Under the pieces are notes generated by a model. The model was not told where the DNA came from, ran no database searches, and saw only the letters and a list, made by a program, of their open reading frames with translations. Position numbers and translations under genes: made by a program. Of a stretch of 18,154 nt of DNA, positions 1 to 6,161 are shown in pieces (positions within the stretch are counted from its first letter, which is position 1; each line of letters begins with the position of its first letter). The stretch is from Akkermansiaceae bacterium UBA5020 (GTDB taxonomy: Bacteria; Verrucomicrobiota; Verrucomicrobiia; Verrucomicrobiales; DEV007): positions 3,040 to 21,193 of the forward strand of contig DGXY01000043.1 in the NCBI GenBank assembly GCA_002396885.1. The letters are read 5' to 3'.

Positions 1-677
1 TCGCCCATGGCGCGGGCGTTGCAGAGGACGACCCCGTAGAAGAGGCCCCATTTCACGTTTGGCAGGGTCACGTTGAAGAAGGTGCGCCAACCGCCCGCAC
101 CGAGAGTGAGGGCGGCGAACTCCTCATCGCGTCCTTGGGCCTGCATCACCGGCACCAGTTCGCGGGCAATGAAGGGCAGGGTGATGAAGACCGTGGCGAG
201 CGCGATTCCCGGGACGGCGAAGATGATCTTTAGGTCGAGGGCCTTCAACGGGGCGGCGAACCACCCGTGGGTGGTGCTAAAGATCAGCACGAAGAGCAGA
301 CCCGCGATCACCGGCGACACCGCGAAGGGGAGGTCGAGCACGGTGACGAGAAGGCTCTTGCCCCGGTAGCTGTATTTCGTGATGACCCAGGCGGCGGCGA
401 GGCCGAAGACCAAATTCACCGGTACCGAAATCGCCGCGATCTTGAGGGTGAGGAAGATCGCCTCGACCGCATAGCGGTCCTCAAAGGTCGCGAAATAGAG
501 CTTCGTGCCCTGTTTGAAGGCCTCGTAGAAGACCGCCAGGAGCGGCATGAGGAGGAAAAGCCCGAGAAAGCCGACCGCGATGCTCGTGAGGAGCCACCGC
601 ACCCAGGCGGGTTCGGTCGTAGCGAGATCGGTCGTCGGCAGCTTGTCGTGGCGAACGCGGGAAAGAATGGCGGCCAT
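1..677 (-). CDS. cysW: Sulfate/thiosulfate ABC transporter permease CysW (3' end cut by window edge)
   Basis: One of the two inner-membrane permease subunits of the CysTWA sulfate/thiosulfate importer. The first 225 residues are present and the C-terminus lies beyond the left edge; CysW proteins are usually about 270-300 residues. A basic N-terminus is followed by a transmembrane segment near residues 27-50, further hydrophobic segments near 75-100 and 118-135, and the ABC-permease EAA loop (about 185-212, EEFAALTLGAGGW), which contacts the ATPase. The ATG at 677 gives a normal CysW N-terminus but has no clear Shine-Dalgarno. It lies 46 bases after cysT on the same strand, so the two are almost certainly co-transcribed. 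The CysW assignment, as opposed to CysT, rests on gene order and overall sequence character. Confidence 0.93.
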   Translation of the reverse strand, partial: MAAILSRVRHDKLPTTDLATTEPAWVRWLLTSIAVGFLGLFLLMPLLAVFYEAFKQGTKLYFATFEDRYAVEAIFLTLKIAAISVPVNLVFGLAAAWVITKYSYRGKSLLVTVLDLPFAVSPVIAGLLFVLIFSTTHGWFAAPLKALDLKIIFAVPGIALATVFITLPFIARELVPVMQAQGRDEEFAALTLGAGGWRTFFNVTLPNVKWGLFYGVVLCNARAMG

Positions 678-694
678 GAGGAACGTTGGAAGGG

Positions 695-713
695 TTCAGT
701 TTTCAGTTTTCAG
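695..713. repeat. TTTTCAG heptamer repeat between cysT and cysW
   Basis: The stretch TTCAGTTTTCAGTTTTCAG contains almost three tandem copies of a 7-bp unit. It fills part of the 46-base gap between cysT and cysW, just upstream of the cysW start. The same unit recurs at 11706-11734 before gatA. Its AT-rich composition stands out against the GC-rich surroundings. The function is unknown; it could be a dispersed short repeat or spacer element. Confidence 0.7.
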
Positions 714-723
714 GACACACGCC

Positions 724-1623
724 CTACGACCTGGCCTGTCCGATCGACTCGGACCAGCGTTGCAGCACATTCACGACGAGGAGGAGCACGAAGGAGGCGA
801 CGAGCATGACGCAGGCGACTGCGTTGGCCTGCGGGTAGTTGTAGTTCTCCAACGACTTCACGATCACGAGCGGCGTGATTTCGGTCTGAAGCGGCTTGTT
901 GCCCGAGATGAAAATGACGGAGCCGTATTCCCCGATGGCACGGGCGAAGGCAAGGGAGAAGCCCGTCAGCATCGCGGGCACGAGACCGGGCACGATGATG
1001 GTGAAAAAGACCCGCAAGCGGCTGGCCCCGAGTGAGGCACCGGCTTCCTCGACCTCCTTGTCAAAATCCTCGATGACCGGCTGCAATGTGCGGACGACAA
1101 AGGGAAGGCCGATGAACGTCAGGGCGATGAAAATTCCGGTCCGTGAATAGGCCGTCTCGATCCCGAGTGGGTAGAGGTATTGACCGAGCCAGCCGTTGGG
1201 CGCGTAGAGGGCCGTCAGGGCGATCCCGGCGACCGAGGTGGGGAGCGCGAAGGGCAGGTCGACGAGGGCATCGACGAGTTTCCTCCCGGGGAAGCGGTAT
1301 CGAGTCAGGACCCAGGCGACGATGAAGCCGAAGAAGGCGTTCGTGAGTGCCGCGAGAAAGGAGATCCCGAAGGTCACCTTGTAGGAGGCGACGACCTGGC
1401 GGCCGCTGATGGCCTTCCAGAAATCCTCCCATCCCATGCCCGCGGTGCGCAGGAAGACCGCCGAAAGCGGGATCAGGACGAGGAGGGTGAGATAGGTCAG
1501 GGTGAAGCCCATCGTCAGCCCGAAGCCGGGAATGACACGGCGGTTCAGGCGGCGGCGAGGGGCGGGGCGTTCGGATGGAATCGGACGGTGGCCGGTATCC
1601 TCCGGGAGCGCGGAAGAGTTCAT
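724..1623 (-). CDS. cysT: Sulfate/thiosulfate ABC transporter permease CysT (CysU)
   Basis: Inner-membrane permease that pairs with CysW to form the channel of the sulfate/thiosulfate importer. From the chosen ATG at 1623 the protein has 299 residues, close to the usual 275-300. A basic Pro/Arg-rich N-terminus (1-31) precedes hydrophobic segments at about 36-58, 82-106, 126-142, 163-180, 208-235 and 270-287. The EAA loop is at about 190-215 (EVEEAGASLGASRLRVFF). The frame stays open upstream to 1827, but that extension overlaps the end of sbp and reads as non-coding, so the internal ATG is preferred. No Shine-Dalgarno is visible before it. It sits 127 bases after sbp and 46 before cysW, in the standard order for this transporter. 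Confidence 0.93.
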   Translation of the reverse strand: MNSSALPEDTGHRPIPSERPAPRRRLNRRVIPGFGLTMGFTLTYLTLLVLIPLSAVFLRTAGMGWEDFWKAISGRQVVASYKVTFGISFLAALTNAFFGFIVAWVLTRYRFPGRKLVDALVDLPFALPTSVAGIALTALYAPNGWLGQYLYPLGIETAYSRTGIFIALTFIGLPFVVRTLQPVIEDFDKEVEEAGASLGASRLRVFFTIIVPGLVPAMLTGFSLAFARAIGEYGSVIFISGNKPLQTEITPLVIVKSLENYNYPQANAVACVMLVASFVLLLVVNVLQRWSESIGQARS

Positions 1624-1692
1624 GGGAAAGAGGGAGAGGTCGGAACGGAGCGGGGACGGGAAAAGGAAAGCGGAAGGAAAGGGGGAGGGGAC

Positions 1693-1723
1693 CTCCCCGC
1701 CGCCTTGTAGAGACGACGGGGAG
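1693..1723 (-). promoter_or_regulatory. Intercistronic hairpin between sbp and cysT
   Basis: In the minus-strand transcript CTCCCCGTCG pairs with CGGCGGGGAG: ten base pairs including one G-U wobble, with an 11-base loop. It lies in the 127-base gap between the binding-protein gene and the first permease gene. No U-run follows, so it is not a classical terminator. In many ABC operons a hairpin here protects the binding-protein mRNA or partly attenuates read-through, giving excess binding protein over permease. That role is inferred; the base pairing is visible. Confidence 0.55.
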
Positions 1724-1750
1724 CCTAACCAGGGATACCGAATGAAAGGA

Positions 1751-2749
1751 TCAGTTGTTCTTGAGGTAGATCTGATCGAAGACGCCATCGTCATCGAAGA
1801 ACTTCTTCGTTGCCGGACCCCAGCCACCGAAGACCTTGTCGATCGTGAAGAGTTTCACGTTGGGATACTGCGCGGCGTATTTCGCGAGGATCTCGGGGTT
1901 GCTCGGGCGGAAGAAGTGCTTGCCGGCGAGATTCTGACCTTCGTCCGAATAGAGGAACTGGAGGTAGGCCTCGGCGGCTGCGCGGGTGCCATTCTTGTCG
2001 ACGTTCTGGTCGACGAGGGCCACGGTGGGTTCGGCGAGAATGCTCAGCGAGGGGACGACGATCTCGAACTTGTCGGCACCTTGTTTGGTGGCGAGGAGGA
2101 GTTCGTTCTCCCAGTTGATGAGCACGTCACCGATGCCACGCTCGATGAAGGTGGTGGAGGCGCCGCGGGCACCGGAGTCAAGCACGGGGACGTTCTTGAA
2201 GAGCTTCGAAATGTATTCGGTGACCTTCGCTTCGTCGCCACCGTAAGTTTCGAGCGCCCAGCCCCAGGCCGCGAGGAAGTTCCAGCGGGCCACGCCGGAG
2301 GTCTTCGGATTCGGGGTGATCACGGCGACACCTTCCTTGGCGAGGTCGTCCCAGTTCTTGATGCCCTTGGGATTGCCCTTGCGGACGAGGAACCCGAGGG
2401 TCGATTGGTAGGGGGCGCTGTTCTTCTCGAGGCGCTTTTGCCAATCTTTGGCGATCAGGCCGGACTCGGCGATCGCGTCGATATCGGCACCGAGGGCGAG
2501 AGTGACGACATCAGCCTCGAGACCGTCGATGACAGCGCGGGCCTGTTTGCTCGACCCGCCGTGGGAGGCGTTGATCGTGATCTCTTTGCCGGTCTTCTCC
2601 TGCCAATGCTTGGCAAAGGCGGCGTTGAACTCCGTGTAGAACTCACGGGTGGGGTCGTAGGAGACGTTGAGGAGCTCCTCCCCGCGGGAATTGGGGAAAG
2701 GGGCGAGGACGAAGGCGAGCCCGAGCAGGGCGATTCTGGTGATTTTCAT
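1751..2749 (-). CDS. sbp: Periplasmic sulfate/thiosulfate-binding protein
   Basis: Solute-binding protein that captures sulfate (or thiosulfate) in the periplasm and delivers it to the CysT/CysW permease. The length of 332 residues is typical. A cleavable signal peptide occupies about residues 1-23, ending before GEELLNVSYDPTREFY, the usual mature start of Sbp-like proteins. Residues 62-69 (SHGGSSKQ) match the first family signature region, and 147-155 (NPKTSGVAR) match the second sulfate-binding signature exactly. It is the first gene of the sbp-cysT-cysW operon, so its upstream region is the likely control point for sulfur-responsive expression. Sequence alone does not separate sulfate-preferring Sbp from thiosulfate-preferring CysP. 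Confidence 0.95.
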   Translation of the reverse strand: MKITRIALLGLAFVLAPFPNSRGEELLNVSYDPTREFYTEFNAAFAKHWQEKTGKEITINASHGGSSKQARAVIDGLEADVVTLALGADIDAIAESGLIAKDWQKRLEKNSAPYQSTLGFLVRKGNPKGIKNWDDLAKEGVAVITPNPKTSGVARWNFLAAWGWALETYGGDEAKVTEYISKLFKNVPVLDSGARGASTTFIERGIGDVLINWENELLLATKQGADKFEIVVPSLSILAEPTVALVDQNVDKNGTRAAAEAYLQFLYSDEGQNLAGKHFFRPSNPEILAKYAAQYPNVKLFTIDKVFGGWGPATKKFFDDDGVFDQIYLKNN

Positions 2750-2841
2750 ATGGATTTCGATTGGGAGGTGTTTCGCGGGCAGGCTCCGGTCGCACCGGTC
2801 GGTCCTCGCAGTTCAGAGTTTTACCTCCGCCTCGTGGCGGC
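2750..2841 (-). promoter_or_regulatory. Structured 5' leader of the sulfate operon
   Basis: If transcription starts near the candidate promoter just upstream, sbp has a leader of about 90 bases. In the minus-strand RNA three helices can be drawn. CCGCC pairs with GGCGG over a 4-base loop (2827-2840). CCGGT pairs with ACCGG over a 3-base loop (2786-2798). GGAGGT (2823-2828) can pair with ACCTCC (2764-2769), closing the middle hairpin; it overlaps the first helix by two bases, so the two may be alternatives. I do not recognise a known riboswitch. The GC-rich sequence makes chance pairing quite possible. Confidence 0.3.
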
Positions 2842-2847
2842 GGTCGG

Positions 2848-2881
2848 AGTATTTAGCCGGAATCTACACTGCGCAAGTGTA
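2848..2881 (-). promoter_or_regulatory. Candidate sbp promoter with perfect palindromic operator
   Basis: TACACT-GCGCA-AGTGTA at 2865-2881 is a perfect inverted repeat with 6-bp arms and a 5-bp spacer. On the minus strand it covers a possible -35 (TTGCGC, 2876-2871), followed after 17 bases by a possible -10 (AATACT, 2853-2848); an alternative -10 is TAAATA just upstream. A repressor at the palindrome would block RNA polymerase. The site also lies upstream of amj on the other strand, next to the AT-rich stretch at 2881-2895, so it could affect both genes. The repeat is certain; the promoter call is weak and the regulator is unknown. Confidence 0.45.
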
Positions 2882-2952
2882 AATAAGAAAAAGTTTTCGC
2901 AAGTTCGGGTCGGTGAATGACAAACCCGCCCGCGTGGCGCACTATTCCCTCA

Positions 2953-3762
2953 ATGCCTCCCCTCGACTCTGAACTGCTTTTTCTCTGCGTCCTCGTAATC
3001 GCCATCAACGTGGTCTCGACGCTTTCCTACGCGGTGCGTATCGCCGGGGTGCGGACCGGGCGGATCGCCTTCGCGCTTTCTCTTTTCAATCTGCTCGTGC
3101 TTTTTTCGCGGAGTTCGAACGCGATTCTTGCGCCCCTCCTTTCCAAACGCACCGAGATGGCGATCCAGTCGGAGGCGACACCGGATCCGAGCGATTTCCG
3201 CGTCCTCCTCTTTGCTGCTGCGGTGGGCACGCTCATCGGTGCGGCGTTGATCCCGACCTTTCAACGGCTCATCACCCGCGCGGTGCAGCGCTTCGACCGG
3301 CGTCCCTCGATGGGGGCGCTGATCCTCACCGCCGCCAATCCGCGCAACTGGTGGCTCGCGGCGCGCGAACTGACGCCGCCGGCACCGGGGAACGTGATGC
3401 TCTTCACCCAAACGAAGCGCCTGCCCTGGTTCGTCTTCGTTCTCAATGTCGGCGGCATCGCCCTCATCACCTGCGGGGTCTTCTCCTCGCTCTATGCGGG
3501 TTACCTCGTGCCGGAGCTCCGCCTCACCGCGGGGAATCTCTCGGCCCTGGTGAACTTCATCGGTACGATCCTGATGTTCGCCCTTGTCGATCCCCATTTC
3601 TCCTACGTCTCCGACAAGGTCGTTTCAGGCGAGGTGACGCACTCCTATTTCCGCGCGGTGGTCATCGGCATGACCGCGAGTCGTTTCCTTGGATGCCTCC
3701 TCTCGCAGGTCATTCTCGTTCCCGGCGCCTGGGGCGTCGCGAAGGTGGCACAGTGGATTTGA
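2953..3762 (+). CDS. amj: Lipid II flippase Amj family membrane protein
   Basis: Polytopic inner-membrane protein resembling Amj (formerly DUF2837, B. subtilis YdaH), the alternative to MurJ for flipping lipid-linked peptidoglycan precursors. The family resemblance is strongest near the N-terminus: residues 22-40 (STLSYAVRIAGVRTGRIAF) and the following FNLLVLFSRSSNAILAPLL. Hydrophobic segments lie at about 8-27, 38-55, 84-104, 157-178, 195-212 and 232-256. The ATG at 2953 gives 269 residues, near the length I recall for the family. An in-frame ATG at 2917 would add 12 polar residues that do not look conserved, and neither start has a good Shine-Dalgarno. It is divergent from the sulfate operon and has no same-strand partner. 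Confidence 0.82.
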   Translation: MPPLDSELLFLCVLVIAINVVSTLSYAVRIAGVRTGRIAFALSLFNLLVLFSRSSNAILAPLLSKRTEMAIQSEATPDPSDFRVLLFAAAVGTLIGAALIPTFQRLITRAVQRFDRRPSMGALILTAANPRNWWLAARELTPPAPGNVMLFTQTKRLPWFVFVLNVGGIALITCGVFSSLYAGYLVPELRLTAGNLSALVNFIGTILMFALVDPHFSYVSDKVVSGEVTHSYFRAVVIGMTASRFLGCLLSQVILVPGAWGVAKVAQWI

Positions 3763-3792
3763 CAGCAATCGGGCGCTTGAAGGTCGCTTGAG

Positions 3793-3828
3793 GAAAACGA
3801 AAAAGGGCCGGGTGCGACACCCGACCCT
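3793..3828 (-). terminator. Intrinsic terminator of the TPR gene (minus strand)
   Basis: The hairpin at 3804-3828 has an upper stem of six pairs (CGGGTG/CACCCG) over the loop CGA (TCG in the minus-strand RNA), one mismatch, then four more pairs (AGGG/CCCT). On the minus strand it is followed by a T-rich run (TTTTTCGTTTTCC, complement of 3791-3803). It lies about 57 bases beyond the stop of the minus-strand TPR gene and about 40 beyond the amj stop on the other strand. The T-run makes it a strong terminator for the minus strand; on the plus strand it may only slow amj read-through. Confidence 0.85.
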
Positions 3829-3884
3829 CTCGAGTCTTCCGGCCAAGAGGGGCGGATCAACCGACCGCCCCTGCGGTTGCGGAA

Positions 3885-6161
3885 TCAGAGACGTTGGAAG
3901 CTCAGGCCGGGGTCGCCCACGGGACTGCCGGCAAGGACGAAGCGGAGCGTGTCGCCGTCGAGGGAGACATCCGCGACCATCTGCACATCGCTCGAGGCGA
4001 GGACAAGCTGGCCTTGCTCATCGATGGACCATTCCCCGGAAAGGACCTTGCCATCGGTGGCACCGTCGTAGTTCCAGGTGAAGTTCCCGTCCGCGCCGAG
4101 CGTGAGGGTGATCGATTTGCCATCGGCGGCGGGGGCTTTCCAGCCTCCTTCGATGTCGGTTGGATCGATCGGCTCGACGACCACATTTGGGTCGGTCGGC
4201 GGAGCGGCCGCAGCCGTCGCGGGATCGACCGGGTCACCCGCCGCGTTGGACGAAGAGCTTTCGGCGAGGTTCCGCAATTGCACGGCGACGGAATCGGCCG
4301 GCTGGAGCGTCACGACGCGGTCGAACATGGCATAGGACTCCTCGATGAATCCGGCGACCAGGTAATGGTATCCCAGCACGAAATGCGCGTCGGCCGAATT
4401 CGGACTGCCCTCGACATAGGCCTCCAGCTTCCGCAGTTGAGCCGCGTAGGCGTCACTCGAGGGGTAGAAGTCGGACATCGTCGCCCAATCCCAGCCCGGA
4501 CCGGAGGCGAGGAGGGGATTGAGAACCCCGGCGGCATCACCGTAGCGCCCGAGGGCGAAGAGGTTCAGCGCGCGGAATTCATGCAAAGCGGAATCGCCGG
4601 GCGCGAAGGAGATCGACTCGTCAGTCGACTTCAGCGAAGCGAGGTAATCGCCGTTTTTGAACTCGGCGCGGGCGCGCTCGATCGCAGCGGACGATTTCTC
4701 GGAGGCAGTGAGGGCGGCCGCCTCTTCCTTCGGCACTTCCCGGGAAGCGACGACGGAGAGAGGCTGCGAGTAATTGATGATCGTCTGCTGGGTCGTCTGC
4801 ACAGGGGGCGCCTGATAAGGATTCCGGTAGCTCGAGTAGCCGGAATCGTAGATGAGACTGCCAAGACCCCACGCCGCAAGGCCCCAGGCGGCTACCTTGC
4901 CTGCGTCGAAGTCGTCGTTGTAATCGTGGTAGTGATAGGAAGGCCCGGGACGATATCCGGGGAAATAATTCACCGGAGGACGGTAGGCGGGACGGTTGTA
5001 ATAGCCGTGGTAGTTCTGCCAGGTGTTGTTCCAGCCGTAGTTCCAGCTACCGTGGTGCCAGGTGTGGTAAGTCGAGCTCGACCACCAGGGACGCGAGCCC
5101 CAGCAGTTGGGACGGTAGGCGTAGTTCTGCGAATTCTGAAAGTTCGCATTGATCGTCACGGGGCGGTTGTTGACGACGCGATTGTTGTTCCAGATCGTGG
5201 TCGTGTTGTTGTTCCACTGGTTGCCCCAGTTCTGATTGATGTTCGTGTTCGTCGTGATCTGACTCACGTTCTTCGGACGCGCGCGGTTCGTGTAATGCGC
5301 GGGGTGATTGGGACGCTTGTTGTTGCTGTTAATGTTGTTGTTATTAACATTGTTGATGTTGACGTTGTTATTCGGACGGTTCGCCGGTTTGGTGACGTGG
5401 TTGGGATAAACGACTTTGCCAGGGACGAAATTCGGCCGACGATCGTTCCCGGGCCGGTTACCCTGATTCGGTCGGTTGTCGGTGTGCTGCGGAGGACGGG
5501 GATTGGGCCGGTTGTCGTTATTGCCAGGCCGGTTGTTGTTGTTGTTATTGTTGTTTCCGCCAGGCCGTTTGTCGTTGTTACCGGGACGATTGTTGTTGTT
5601 GTTCCCACCGGGCCGGTTCTCATTGTTGACGCCGCTGCCACCACCACCGGGACGATTGGGCGCGACGGGCTGAGGCGCGGGTTTGATCATGCCGGGACCA
5701 GCGGGGAGAGGCGCCGGGCGGGTTGAGGGCGCGGGAGCGGGAGCGGGCAGCGGAGCCGGTCGAACCGCCGGATTGTTGGGCTTGTTGTCCGGCCGCTTGT
5801 CTTGATGGTTGTTGTTCCCACCTCCGCCACCTCCGCCACCGGGGCGGTTGTTGTTTTGGTTCGGATTGTTGTTCTGGTTGGGATGGTTGGGTCGGTTGTC
5901 GTTAGGGTTGTTCGGGCGGTTGTTACCACCACCTGAAACGCTCGAACCCGTCAGTGGATTCCGAGCTCCGCCACCTTTGTGATCGGCGTTGCCCCCTGGA
6001 GCGTTGGGTCGTGCCGCCCCCTGGTTCTGTCCACGATTTCGGTCTTCATCGCGTTTGCCATTGCCTCCTCCACCGGCTCCGCGGGCTTCGAGGGATTGGG
6101 GCGGAATGGCCGTGAGTAGCGAAAGGGAGAGCAGCAGTGCCCGGATGAGGGAGGCTTTCAT
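3885..6161 (-). CDS. Secreted Asn/Pro/Gly-rich protein with TPR-like and C-terminal beta domains
   Basis: A 758-residue exported protein in five parts. Residues 1-27 are a signal peptide. Residues 28-290 are low complexity, dominated by Asn, Pro, Gly and Arg, with runs of up to eight Asn. Residues 300-415 are rich in Trp, Tyr, His and Asn and include a lone Cys353. Residues 421-442 form a hydrophobic Ala/Trp/Gly stretch (AWGLAAWGLGSLIYDSGY). Residues 486-633 look like TPR helices (ALNLFALGRYGDAAGVLNPL; DAHFVLGYHYLVAGFIEESY). Residues 669-758 look like a small beta-barrel (IEGGWKA...ITLTLGADGNFTW...DPGLSFQRL). The architecture recalls planctomycete proteins loosely annotated as mu-protocadherin-like cell-surface proteins. 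Its start overlaps the NTF2-like gene by ATGA, so the two are translationally coupled. Function is unknown; a cell-envelope scaffold is an inference. Confidence 0.85.
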   Translation of the reverse strand: MKASLIRALLLSLSLLTAIPPQSLEARGAGGGGNGKRDEDRNRGQNQGAARPNAPGGNADHKGGGARNPLTGSSVSGGGNNRPNNPNDNRPNHPNQNNNPNQNNNRPGGGGGGGGNNNHQDKRPDNKPNNPAVRPAPLPAPAPAPSTRPAPLPAGPGMIKPAPQPVAPNRPGGGGSGVNNENRPGGNNNNNRPGNNDKRPGGNNNNNNNNRPGNNDNRPNPRPPQHTDNRPNQGNRPGNDRRPNFVPGKVVYPNHVTKPANRPNNNVNINNVNNNNINSNNKRPNHPAHYTNRARPKNVSQITTNTNINQNWGNQWNNNTTTIWNNNRVVNNRPVTINANFQNSQNYAYRPNCWGSRPWWSSSTYHTWHHGSWNYGWNNTWQNYHGYYNRPAYRPPVNYFPGYRPGPSYHYHDYNDDFDAGKVAAWGLAAWGLGSLIYDSGYSSYRNPYQAPPVQTTQQTIINYSQPLSVVASREVPKEEAAALTASEKSSAAIERARAEFKNGDYLASLKSTDESISFAPGDSALHEFRALNLFALGRYGDAAGVLNPLLASGPGWDWATMSDFYPSSDAYAAQLRKLEAYVEGSPNSADAHFVLGYHYLVAGFIEESYAMFDRVVTLQPADSVAVQLRNLAESSSSNAAGDPVDPATAAAAPPTDPNVVVEPIDPTDIEGGWKAPAADGKSITLTLGADGNFTWNYDGATDGKVLSGEWSIDEQGQLVLASSDVQMVADVSLDGDTLRFVLAGSPVGDPGLSFQRL
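5487..5621. repeat. In-frame Asn-codon repeat tract inside the TPR gene
   Basis: This part of the gene encodes residues 181-225, built from degenerate units of the form RPGG-Asn(5-8)-RPGNND. On the plus strand it appears as runs of TTG triplets (for example GGTTGTTGTTGTTGTTATTG at 5531-5550) alternating with GGCCGG-type blocks. Triplet runs allow in-frame length change by replication slippage without breaking the protein. Shorter Asn-codon runs lie at 5319-5372 and 5844-5880. Confidence 0.7.

Noticed and set aside
1624..1827. Longer CysT start
   Set aside because: Overlaps the 3' end of sbp and encodes Ser/Pro-rich non-family sequence.
1502..2920. Plus-strand open frame of 472 codons opposite sbp
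   Set aside because: Opposes sbp, whose family signatures are unmistakable on the other strand.
3894..5726. Long plus-strand open frame (610 codons) opposite the TPR gene
   Set aside because: Its translation is Val/Arg/Gly-rich with no domain pattern; it is the antisense shadow of a coherent secreted protein with signal peptide, TPR and terminator.
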